Shown piece by piece: positions 1-10,521 of a DNA stretch of 64,000 bases. The stretch lies in the NCBI RefSeq assembly GCF_032854445.1, contig NC_088295.1, positions 16,851,385-16,915,384 on the forward strand. Direction: 5' to 3'. This DNA is from Liolophura sinensis (lineage: Eukaryota; Mollusca; Polyplacophora; Chitonida; Chitonidae). A program made the position numbers and the translations under genes. Every line of letters begins with the position of its first letter. The stretch's first letter is position 1. The notes beneath the pieces are model-generated. The model ran no database searches. It saw nothing but the letters and a program-made list of their open reading frames with translations, and was not told the origin of the DNA.

Positions 1-24
1 GGCTAACGTGTAACAACTGTGCTT

Positions 25-50
25 GGGGCGGGGGGCGGGGGCGGGGAGGG
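25..50 (+). other. G-rich run, G-quadruplex candidate
   Basis: Five runs of four or more guanines (the last has three) are separated by single C or A bases, which fits the usual intramolecular G-quadruplex pattern on the plus strand. The surrounding DNA is AT-rich, so the run is conspicuous. No gene can be tied to it because the window begins here. Confidence 0.6.
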
Positions 51-523
51 TGATCTGGAATGGATTTTTGAAATGAAACCACCTATGCTGTTATACACAA
101 AATAACCTGGTAATGCCTGTTTTAATTAGTTTGATGTGAAACGCTAAGAATATTTTAATTCAAAGATAATATTCCAGGTTAACAGCTTAATCAGACGAGG
201 TTTAAATGATCGCAACCGTTCAAATTAGAGGGAGATTTTATTACTATATACTGTCGTATTTCATTACGTAAACATATATTTTACATTCCGATTGGTCGTC
301 TGTCCTGTTTACTTAAGTCAATGGTATATAAGCATGCAAGAGGTGTTGTTATATATATGGGTCTTTTTTTCTTCAGCGGTGCCAAGATATGGAACACAAT
401 GGAAGATAGCCCTTAACTATCTGCTAGAGTATAACACGTTATGAGACAAAATGTAATATGAAAAACGTTAGATAGAGTTTAACATCTTCGACCCAACATG
501 TCTCGGTGTTGTCATAATGTATT

Positions 524-664
524 TGATTTATTTATTTATTTGATTGGTGTTTACGCCGTACTCAAGAATATTTCACTTATACGACGGCGGCCAGCATTAT
601 GGTGGGAGGAAACCGGGCAGAGACCGGGGGAAACCCACGACCATCCGCAGGCCTTCCCACGTAA
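524..664 (-). mobile_element. tRNA-derived SINE, 3' part (mollusc type)
   Basis: Read on the minus strand, this is the body and tail of the SINE that recurs through the window: a central segment with 'gtgggtttccc' and 'tcctcccaccataatgctgg', then 'tattcttgagtacggcgtaaacaccaatc' in broken form, then an (AAATA)n tail. The tRNA-like head with A and B boxes is missing, as expected for 5'-truncated retroposition. The central motif resembles the V-SINE superfamily (the molluscan RUDI element is a possible relative); that assignment is from memory and unverified. Confidence 0.8.
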
Positions 665-1736
665 TTTGTTTGAGAAATTATTATAATCTATTGCTGTTTT
701 TATGATAAGTGTATCTAATAGGTTCGCCTCCGTGAAGGAAACACTGTTGCATATAAAATGATAATAATATGACGTTGACTTTGACGATAAATCTTACCGA
801 ATATATGTGTTCTCGCAATTAGCTTCATGCTGGTGAATCTTTGCACAGACTGAGGTATCACATGGAATATGCGTTGTAAAAACACAGACCTTTATGTACA
901 CCGACCTGATGTGGATGTGATAGTATCTTGCAAAAACTGTCAATCAACACGTATAGGTAACAAAACCAAGAATTCGTAATGCATTCCTCTCCACAAAACA
1001 GGGAGTGTAGTGCTAAGTGTTGAATTCCACGGGATGAAGCTGACACCCTCGTGGTACGTGTGGGGATTGGGCGTGACTGTGAACAACGCGGGAAACTAGG
1101 GGGTGATTGTTTTATGTCACGTCTGCAGCCACAATAACCCTTCCTCGAGTTACACTGGAACGAATTGTCCACACATTCTGTCAGCAAAGACTATACAAAC
1201 TGGATAGTCCAGTACCTGGACCTTTGTTACCTCCCCTGTTCTAACAACCTAGCGCAGAGGTCAAACGGGCCAAGCGTCTGGACTAACAATTGGAAAGTTC
1301 TGATAGACTGTACCTACAGGAATTCAAGTCAAAACCATTTTTTCACTCTCCTCAGAGGGGTAATACCCGTATGAAGCAGAGTATTTTCCAGCAAAACTAC
1401 CACTTCTTAAGGTTTTTAGGAAGTGACCCTTTCTCGGCCCTAACGGTTTAAAGGCATCGTGATTTTGGAACAAAAAGTGGTTCGCTAAATTTTGTTAAAG
1501 TGGGCCCTGGAAGAAGATCGTAGAAAATGTTTAAATGGTCGGTATGGGTTAAAGTCTTTTACGTCAACGTGATCTATAGGTTACCATGTAGCCTAGACTT
1601 TGAAATCGTTTTATGAACAAATTTAATCGACGGCGTGTCTGAGTCGTCGTGTGAGATTTCAGCTGAGTGTTACTTTAATTGGAGATAACATGTCTATGGT
1701 CCACCAATATGGCGTGGAAGCCTATACATAGGTCAT

Positions 1737-1944
1737 GCGTTAGTCTGAGATTGCTCTGACGTTATGTTTGGCAAAATTTTGTTCGACCATGGATAACCCT
1801 AAATCAACGTCAGAGCGCGCTCCATTTACAAACCTGATGCAGTCGCCGAGGCAGTGTGTCACGACGTTTGGTTTAAGGGCTATCCTTGGCCGAGCAAAAT
1901 TTTGCCAAACCTATAACGTCAGAGCAATCTCGGACGAGTAACGC
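1737..1944. mobile_element. Foldback MITE with long imperfect terminal inverted repeats
   Basis: The two ends are inverted copies of each other for about 70 bp (gcgtta...gagattgctctgacgtta on the left matches the complement on the right), with a few indels. They continue through a shared 'tttggcaaaattttg' block. Roughly 70-80 bp of unrelated sequence separates the arms and no ORF lies inside. This is the structure of a non-autonomous foldback or MITE element. I see no convincing target-site duplication, so the superfamily is open. Confidence 0.65.
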
Positions 1945-3054
1945 GTTGAAAAGTTGTCACCATAAGCTATCCAAGGTTGGTACACGCGCGATTCCTTCCA
2001 CCCATCATATTGACCGCCATCGTATATCAGTGACAAATAAATATGTATGACGCTAGAATACAATCGAATAAATAAATAAATAAATAATGAATAAAATGAT
2101 GAAACTCGTATTTTACTTCTATATGCCTGGTTGAAATACCACCGACACATAGCATAGAATTTTATGTTAATAAGTCATCTAACTATATAAATGTGCACGT
2201 ATAAAAAGCTATGTAAACGCTCCAAACTAGGCCAATACCAACTAAATAAGCACGGAATCAACCAGTCGAAAAATAGGCGACGGATGAGCAATAGGCTAGT
2301 GTTGCGAAGAGCGCTTGACCTATAGAAAGGGACGGGACAAGGGAGAGCTGGCAATCAGATTTACTAATTATAATACAATACTATACATTGTGAGCGGCCT
2401 CTCAGTGCGCGTATTAACCAGTGTCCTCACAACATGCTGTATGGGTACATACACGTACATATCTCCACGTACTTTCTTAACGGCGAATATGTGAATGGCT
2501 CGTTTGCTTCTAATTGTAGCAAAATTTAACTGATATCTTTGTAGTTAAAAGCACAGCCAGTTTTATCTTTTTCGGAAGTTGATATTTTGAATATCGAGAA
2601 ATTCGCTTTGTCAAAATTACATGTTATTTTTACTTTTGGATGACACATGCAGTTGGCCTATCTGATACATTTAGCATCGAAGCGTGATCCCTAGTAGCAT
2701 TTTTATGTGGTTAGAGAGGCTGTTTACTGTGACGTTGCATTCCCGCGCGATTGCACATCTCCCCAAAAAAGGCGTACATTCTTGCTGTACAACATTAAAA
2801 GACTTTACAGGCATTTTTATTGCATTCTATCGAACGTCTTTTTGTGAAAATGTCTACGACTTTTTGACAAATTCATTACAAAGGTGGCCATTCAGTTACT
2901 ACGCCCAAGACTAAATATAGTTCGGAAATTCTCAGGTATTTTAGGCCTGCAAACACTGTCGCGATTTGCACAAAATATAATGATGAAAGCGACTCTAAGC
3001 TTTTGAAGAGCACATCCTTCTGAGATTGATCTAACAAAGGGGCAAGCACAAGGA
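1945..3054. other. Intergenic, no gene seen
   Basis: AT-rich sequence with only short uncorroborated ORFs and no exon-like splice pairs. Short (AAAT)n stretches near 2065-2090 may be a SINE tail remnant. Confidence 0.5.
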
Positions 3055-3235
3055 AATCGAGCAGTGCTCAAGGGAAACCCACGACCATGTTACTTAAAGA
3101 GTTTCCCAGGCACGACCGGAGACGAAGTTATAGCATGAGCTGGATTTGAGCTAATAGCGATCGCATTGGTCAGAAGTTCCTGGGTTATTTGTTTTGCTGC
3201 ACTATAGCACGCTAGCCCCTGAGTGCCATCAGTGA
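3055..3235 (-). mobile_element. Diverged SINE copy, 5' and middle part
   Basis: Recognisable blocks of the same SINE occur in minus orientation: 'gggaaacccacgaccat', 'agcatgagctgga' and 'gcgatcgcattggt'. Several substitutions and indels mark it as old. The tail is absent. Confidence 0.55.
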
Positions 3236-3586
3236 GTATCTCCGGTGATAAGGCGAAGGATTGCGCATAATCCTGTAATTAACATCTGTAATCAACTAAC
3301 TATAGCTAACAGAGTCAGGAAAAAAATCATAAACAGAAATTAATTAACAGTAATTAATTACAGATTACTCCATTACTACCTTTTAGTGACCGACTTCAGT
3401 GGTTAATGGACTTAATAGCAAAGGAATGGCATATATACATCTAGAATAAAGACACTCTAAATATACGCTTATCCCTCACAGACGATAGACTTCTGGATAG
3501 AATCCTATAGTTTGTTGGTAAATGGCACATAATCATATCCCTAGAGGCATATTTGAAACATATATGTATTTATGTACCGTGAAACC

Positions 3587-3589
<3 letters not shown>

Positions 3590-3671
<82 letters not shown>
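3590..3671. repeat. (TA)n microsatellite, about 41 units
   Basis: Uninterrupted TA dinucleotide run. Alternating Ile-Tyr ORFs on both strands are artefacts of this repeat. Confidence 0.98.
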
Positions 3672-3672
<1 letters not shown>

Positions 3673-5598
3673 TCAAAATTTCACGCCTCACAACATAGAC
3701 AAAGGCCTGCAGCATGTACTGACAAGCACAAGAAATTACATGTTAAATTCCTCCATATTTTCCTGCTTTGGGTATACACTTGAACTGAAGTCCCAACATC
3801 AAAAGATAATCAGTAAATAAATAGAATTCATACATATACTAAAAAAACTGTGTTAAGAACACATCATCATGGCAAACAGTTGCGTGTCACCATTTGTTAA
3901 CGACATTGTGTATCACACTGTAATCACTGCTCTGGTTTGCTCTCTATGTTATGTTGTTTTTGTTTTTTTTTACAATTTAGGAATTGTATTCCACTCGAAA
4001 ATGGCCGAAAATATAGTTTGTTAGTATATATCCGTACAGCAATGAAGCTGCTCTGCTCTGCATGTGTGTTCGAAATGACATGCGTAATGTCTGATGTCTT
4101 TGGCATGATGTGTTTCAGTAAAGTTCCACTTTCACAAACTTCATAATCAATTTCTTTCATAAACGATGTTATCCTGGATGCTATAATTGTTAAACTAAAC
4201 TCAACTGCGAACAGATATCGTACTGCATTATGCGGCTAAAAAGAAGGTTAAAGGGGACAATGACCAATTTTACACGGTTTACATGTAAGTAATGGCGATA
4301 CCTGTGGTTGGCATCAAGATAGACTCATTAACTGATAGGTGTTTACATATATTAAATATAATTTTAATTTTACCCCAGACTGCTTCTGTTATATACTAGT
4401 ATTTTCACCCTGTATATATGTGCTGAATGTACCAACAAATGTTTTTTCATATCCACATATTAATGTGCTAAGAATAGAAGGCACTAATTAACCAGCAAAT
4501 TATTTAACGTGACCGAATGACCTACAGGAAAAACCACTTCACGTTCACCATAAATTGTAGTGTGTCCCGAGGCTAATGGAGAGCATATGTTAAGAGCAGA
4601 TGTTATCAGTAATATGAAGATATGATCATCAGGCGAAATAAATCATTCAACTGTCGACTAGTCAGACTAGCCCACTGTCCATGCAGAACTATGCAAAATC
4701 CAAGTGCGGCATCTGCGGCAAATACATGGCTTTCACATGCTCGAGTTTTCGCTTAATTGTAATAGGAGGTAGAAACTTCTTGGAAATGATTCGCTCAAGT
4801 AAAACCCTGTGCTGAAGTTATTCCCCTTTAGTATACATAATGGTATAAATGTACTCCTGCATTCCACCTAATCTCGTAATATACGTTATAATGTTATTTG
4901 GGAAATAAATGAAGGACGCATATCCACGCAGAATCTTTCAAAAACTGTACACGAATACGCGGGTTGATTATTCAATGATTTTTACATCTCTAGACATAGA
5001 ATCTAAACAGTTGCTCAATTTATGAGGCATGAAGAATCGTGAAATGATATAAATAGTGTACCATAATAAAGAAAACATGCTGATAAACATGGTAAGGTAA
5101 AATTATATTGCTTACTATAGCAAAATTAACAATAAAAGGCACATACACGGTATGCGGGTATACTAAGTTTATCACAGTCAACAAAGAAGTATCAGCCCAG
5201 TAAACGAGAAAGCAACAGAGCAACGTTTACGGTAGACTCATGTAATGGAGTACGCACTGAATAGGTTGACTATACAGCCACCAGCTCGAGCGTATGCATC
5301 TATACTGTCAACTGTCTGGTATATACTGAAATTGTCATATACATTTCTTGTATGCACAGCAATCAAGTGTGTTGTTTAGATCACAAATCAACGTGGTGTT
5401 TATATATTTAGCATATATATGTGTGTATTTTGGCTTATCTGAGGTAATAAGAGGAGGAATATCTGTAAGATATTCATGTACACCTATACAATGTGTCATA
5501 TGAATGAGCTGAAGCCCCAGATCATTCCCAGATTGAACGCACCCGTACAGCTTTCGTCGGCTAAGACTGTCACCTTGTTGAAATGTGTCCTGTCCCAG
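3672..5598. other. Intergenic DNA downstream of the bZIP gene
   Basis: AT-rich with no convincing coding exon on either strand. It would contain the 3' UTR of the minus-strand bZIP gene, but I could not pick a clear polyadenylation signal. Confidence 0.45.
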
Positions 5599-8500
5599 CT
5601 AGTGGTAGAAGACTTGGTGTAGGTGCCAACATGCTCGCAGTTCTCGAGCTTCTTCCTTCAAATCCGCAATCTCCTTTTCCAATGTCATATTTTCAGACTC
5701 CAACTGCTCTATTTTCTGTACGAAAATAAGAATTTCAAAGTTATTTGTTTATTTCATTATCAATGCCGTGTAATTTCACTAATTCCACTAATACGAGGCT
5801 AATAAGATTAATAAGCCTATGTAGGAATCAGGGCCCCCGCAGTAAACCACCGCCCTCGCCAGGTACTTGACAAACCTCCTGATTTCAGTCGAAGCATCGA
5901 CAGATGGGCCCGTTGTTCAAAACTGGTTAAAGACTTAATACCGGATTTAACTTTAAGCCGGTTTTAATGTTGTGCTTAGCCTAAAAATACTATGTAACAT
6001 TATATCAAATATGAACTAAGACTGCTGCTGTTGTACTTCGATTTTTGGAGAACTGTATTGGCTGCTGAGTTTGGCTAAAACATTAAAAAAAAACAGTATT
6101 AGCTAATTTCGCACAACTGGGCCCTGAGTTTGTGTCTGTTATACTAATCTAATGTGCATTATTATTACAATTTGCATCCTACTACGCTATATAACTTACT
6201 ATACTTACAATATGACTTGTTTTCTGTCCAGTTTAATATTTTGGTTTGGAACGAACTCGAATAAAATACAAATGCCATCCCATAAGAATTTATCATCCAG
6301 TTTTTAAGTGCCTTTTTTGTCGTAAGTCTACCATAAAATATTCGTCACCTGTTGTAACCTATCCTCCCGGCTCTTTTTCCGTTGTCTGTCCCTTTTCGCC
6401 CATTCGCGGTTAAACCTCCTCCTCTTTTCTTTCCTTTCCTGGTCTTCCTCTGTCGGAGGCTTGTCAATAATTAAAGGTAAAGACTAGGTGTATTCATCAC
6501 ATATACTAGATACAGAAAAACAAAATGGTATGTCAATACGAGTGCTCGTCACTAAATAGCGTCACAAAGACAACTCATGAAGGACGGACACGAAGGTTCC
6601 ATACACCCTAACCCAGCTGGAGAAAACAAATGATCCCATATAGGATCCTATGTTCATTGAAAATTGTAAGGGGCCTTTCCACAAAGTGACCAGAGACAAG
6701 CATGCTGTAGAAAGACATCAGACATCAGTACTATTACTTAGATGTAGCATTATGTATAGCTAAGACACTCCCGAGATATCGTCAGGACGTGAATCTAGTT
6801 TTCACGGTGTGAAATATCAGTTTAAATACAGGTTGGGTGACATCTTATTTTTTACATATAAACAAATGTACTTCTGTATTCCACCACAGAAGATGATGAA
6901 AACAGACAGATGGATGCTGCTGTTATGTGAGGGTGTGAGCAAGTGGATGGCTTAGTTATGGCCAGTATGAAGGATTAATGGTCAAGCTGCTGGTAAAGGA
7001 CAGCCCATTAAGTTAACCTGTCCGACTTCTCATAGAGAAGCAAGATACTATCTTTAAGAAGACACTGTAAGCTACCCTTAGGTTAGGCTACGCTACCAGG
7101 AGACTCCTACAAGAGCTTGCATTATGGTTTTCGGATAGCTTACAACACCATCAGTTGTCTTGCTCTGGAAAGGTGTGAGCCACACCCATGGAATACCAGG
7201 GTTGCGCTCAATGATCCCAGAGTGGGAAACATTGCATGAAACCTTCTCAGTGGAACTTCTATAACACAATGGGTGTCAAGGTTGGAAATAGTCACAAATG
7301 GTAGCAGGAAGCAGAAAGAGCCTGCCACGAGAAAGACAACCTCATTACGACTGACAGCATGTCTCGTGACACAGGTGGTGGGGTACAGTATCACCATGGC
7401 AATCTCGTGGCCGCTTATTGAAGATGTCGTTGGTGTACAGACAATGTCAGTTCTTTGGACATGCCATGACACATTGGTTATAGGCTATTTGTAACACAAT
7501 GTGACGTCTAATTATTTTTTATCTAATTCTTCTTAAGCCTTTGTTCAAGGGCGTATGTACCTTGATTCTATTTAAATATTTACATGAACACTGAGGTAAA
7601 TTGGCAAGAGACCAGATTAAAACGCTTACACGCATTCGGCTTCCATAGTTACTTGCCAACTATCACTCTGATTGGGTTTCATTCTACACATGCTGCAATC
7701 TTTTATATCTTGTTGGTGTCGCGTAACTTCATGTTGGTGTCGCAAAACTTCTTGTTGATGTCGGGTAACTTCGCAACGCCGCCTGTAGATCTTATCCGCG
7801 CCTTAACTTGCCGGTTTGAAGGTTTATGAAGAAATGTGGGAATGGGGCTTTACAAATAAGATAAATAGAAAGGGGGTCTAACAATGAAATAATGATGATT
7901 TCTACTGTGTGGTGTAACGCAGAGAATATATAAGTACATTTAAGCGAACATAAAGTCATCCTAGCTGTATTGTGTAAAGAAGGCAATGCATTACTCGATC
8001 CTCTCAGAATGTTACAAAGACCTTACATTACTCGATCCTCCCAGAATGGTGCAACAAAGATCTTACATTACTCGATCCTCCGAGAATGCTGTAACAAAGA
8101 TCTTACATTACTCGATCCTCCCAGAATGATGTAAGAAACACGGCGTGTTGCCAGGTGCTCAATGTGACCTCAATGTGTAACCATGAGGTGAAATATTAAC
8201 TTATGCTCGCTGCATGGTACAAAAGAAACCGCATGTATACATACGCCGATCCTTACTAGAATATGGTGTAGCGATGATATCCTTTAATCACTCTAAAGGT
8301 CGTAGACGACACATTGCCAAATCCTCACTGTTGTATGGTTTTACAAAGAAGATACATATCCAAAGAGGATAGCTTCATGTAATAAATGGGATCCGTAGAG
8401 TGGGCATTTGAAACATCTGGGGATTGTGGATGTGTCGTGTAACTATAATGGCATATGTAGAGTGGGACATCCACACGTTGCCACTTTAAGGTATAACAAA

Positions 8501-9730
8501 TGGATTACGTATGGTGGGATATCGGCTGATCACCACTGTACGGTGTAACAAATGCAGAGATGAGACATCGGTCTTTGCCCGACGTCATTTTAAAGGGCAT
8601 TCATTGCACGATGTAACAATCAGGATGTAAGAAGTTCGAATGAAGCGCCACAACCGAGCGTTCCTCGTTACTATGGCTTACGGAGTAGGAATTTAAGAGG
8701 ATATAAACAAAGTTCAGATGCAGCTGAAGCCACTTTCACAACACTTCGTAAGTCAATTTTTCCATTCAATTTTTAACTTTCCTTGTAAATCACGCTGTTT
8801 TATGCCGCTACGACCTGGACAACGTCAAGTACGAGAAAAGTTACGATAAATTTGATTTACAAAGTTTTGTTAAAATGGGCACGGGTCAATATACCTGATG
8901 GTCATTGTAGCAAAGAGTGCACAAAGAAATGAAATGGTTAATGTCTACACAGGTTGAAAGACAATACAATTAAAAGAATAAGAAAACAAGCAAATATCCT
9001 AACAACAAATCTTCAAACAAATCAAAAATCGCTTTCAAAAGTCATGAAAATCTTACACAATTGATGTCGGGACGAGTACTTCCAGTGATTTTTGAATTTC
9101 GAAAAAGGTTTAAAAAAATCCTGGATTAATAAAATAAACCAGAGATCTATATAAGATTTTAGAGAAAATTTGAAATCTTTCGATTCTAAAATATCGAAAA
9201 ATATTTAACATCATCCTGATCGAATACATTACGTCTTTTGGGACATTTTTGGGGATATTGGCATTACTTCATGCCATAGAACACGGAACTGTTACCTGGT
9301 GCTGACTGGAAGGTTCATGGGAGTGTTCAGACGAAGTGGTCGATTCCACAGAGGAGCGGGAGCTCACTTTATAGCGGAGACTCTCTTTGACCAGATATGA
9401 GACTGAGTCATCGCTCAGAAGTTCCGCAACAGATGAAATTATGCCGCTTTGGGTACGGTCTTGGTGGTCTATAGTTTCGGGACTCCTCACAAGTTTGTCG
9501 TAAGGGTCATCCGTGAATTCCGTGGACAGAAGAGAGGAAAGGAAGTCAGAGCTGTTAGAGTCGTCGGACAGCCTGTCGAAACTCAGTACGTCTGATAGGT
9601 CGTCTTTTACATCGTCGTCGCCTAATACGGAAACAATGTCCTCTGTTCCGATCTGTAGCATCGATGCGAAGAAATTGTTCAACAATAGCAGGAGACGATT
9701 GGCTGGACTCATGAGTAGTCGGATTTCCAT
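5599..9730 (-). CDS. bZIP transcription factor with divergent basic region (three exons)
   Basis: Proposed coding exons in transcript order are 9730-9296, 6459-6349 and 5715-5599 (stop TAG), totalling 220 codons with every junction in phase 0. Exon 1 encodes an Asp/Ser-rich acidic segment typical of an activation domain and ends in CAG|GTAAC. Exon 2 carries the basic region and exon 3 most of the zipper. Spacing is canonical: Asn, seven residues, Arg, nine residues, then leucines at five successive heptads, with Asn at a central 'a' position. The basic region is odd: the usual N-x-x-A-A-x-x-C/S-R reads N-R-E-W-A-K-R-D-R. The zipper lies almost at the C-terminus, as in ATF4, CHOP and C/EBP-gamma; the subfamily is unresolved. 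Linking exon 1 to exons 2-3 is inferred from strand, phase and composition. The exon 2 acceptor (after ACAAG) is the weakest point, and more 5' exons may exist. Confidence 0.65.
5906..6124. mobile_element. MITE with GGGCCC-starting terminal inverted repeats
   Basis: Begins GGGCCCGTTGTTC and ends with an inverted match (GCACAACTGGGCCC), with no coding capacity inside. It lies in the second intron of the bZIP gene. A second element with the same GGGCCCAGTT terminus is at 14494-14636, so this is a family rather than a chance palindrome. Confidence 0.65.
7709..7775. repeat. 27-bp unit, about 2.5 tandem copies
   Basis: The phrase 'cttgttggtgtcgcgtaa' recurs three times at about 27-bp spacing with a few substitutions, inside the first bZIP intron. 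A plus-strand ORF spans it only because the period is divisible by three. Confidence 0.5.
7985..8640. repeat. Degenerate minisatellite in the first bZIP intron
   Basis: The first part (about 7985-8133) is clear: a roughly 40-bp unit containing 'ttacattactcgatcctcc' repeats three to four times. After that, looser echoes ('gtgtaacaaatg', 'gtagagtgggacatc') recur at about 50-60 bp to near 8640. The later part may be an old, decayed array. Confidence 0.5.
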
Positions 9731-10230
9731 CACTGGGACCTAATAAAGATGATCTCCACCCGCTGTCGGATTTTCATCACTGGAATCTGATACATAAAAT
9801 AGGGATATTTTCCTTCTACACTGAAATGATCAAGATGTTCATCACTGGAATGTGATACACAAAATAAAGAGGACACAGTTTCGTTGTACGTTTGAATAGT
9901 CAGATTTCCATCACCCGAACAGGCCTAAATAAAATAGAGGAACACGGTTCCGACATTTGCATCTAGATTAACATCACTGGGATCTGATATGTAAAATAAA
10001 GACGAAAATTGTTATACTTTGTATTCTTATTTTGGGTCGAATTTAATGTACACACCAGATCCCAGTAATGGACTGGGATCTGGTGTGTACATTAAATTCG
10101 ACTTCACAGATTTCCGTCACTGGGATCTGGTGTGTACATTAAATTCGACTTATAAAATATAAAGGGACAGGATCCTGTTTTACATCTGTATCAGGTTTTC
10201 CATCATCCGACTCTGGTATGTACTTAAAGA
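9721..10230. repeat. Minisatellite copying the acceptor and start region of the first bZIP exon
   Basis: The unit of about 65-70 bp is best seen as 'tttccatcactgggatctga...aaaataaag' and recurs about eight times with heavy divergence. On the minus strand each unit reads as an A/T-rich tract, then usually AG, then a CCCAGTGATG-like core. The real exon edge is TTATTAG|GTCCCAGTGATGG, where ATG is the proposed start. The exon edge is therefore one repeat unit, and the array extends upstream from it. Confidence 0.7.
10036..10102. repeat. Perfect inverted repeat, 31-bp arms, 5-nt spacer
   Basis: Positions 10036-10066 and 10072-10102 are exact reverse complements, separated by aatgg. A third, direct copy of the right arm lies at 10119-10149. 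The arms are part of the minisatellite unit, so one unit has been inverted against its neighbour. Confidence 0.95.
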
Positions 10231-10327
10231 GGGATTTTGTAGTGCATTCGTTGCCACTTTACAGACTACCTATAGACACCTGTTACACCTAAAGGCGCGC
10301 ATTTTATTTCAACATTTTGAAAATGTG

Positions 10328-10521
10328 CCCTGAATACGACGGTAGCCAGCATTATGGTGGGGGGAAACCTACCAGAGCCTGAAGGAATCCTACGACCATC
10401 CGCAGGGAGCTGGGAGACCTTTCCACCTATACGATTTTAACTTATAGCGACCACATTGATGAGAGGCTCCTGAGTCATTGCGCTCCGTTGGCAGGCTAAC
10501 CACTCAGCCACAGTGGCCCCA
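10328..10521 (-). mobile_element. SINE copy, head and middle, tail lost
   Basis: In minus orientation the tRNA-like head ('gtggctgagtggttagc') is followed by the body ending in the 'cataatgctgg' block. The tail is missing. It is moderately diverged, and its head retains a recognisable A box. Confidence 0.75.

Noticed and set aside
3533-3820. Ile-Tyr repeat proteins on both strands
   Set aside because: Artefact of the (TA)n microsatellite; the same applies at 57359-57697.
4681-4810. Short plus-strand frame with a CGICGK zinc-finger-like motif
   Set aside because: Only one Cys pair, no His or second pair at proper spacing, and no splice support.
9513-9743. Plus-strand ORF across the acidic exon
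   Set aside because: Antisense shadow of the Asp/Ser-rich bZIP exon.
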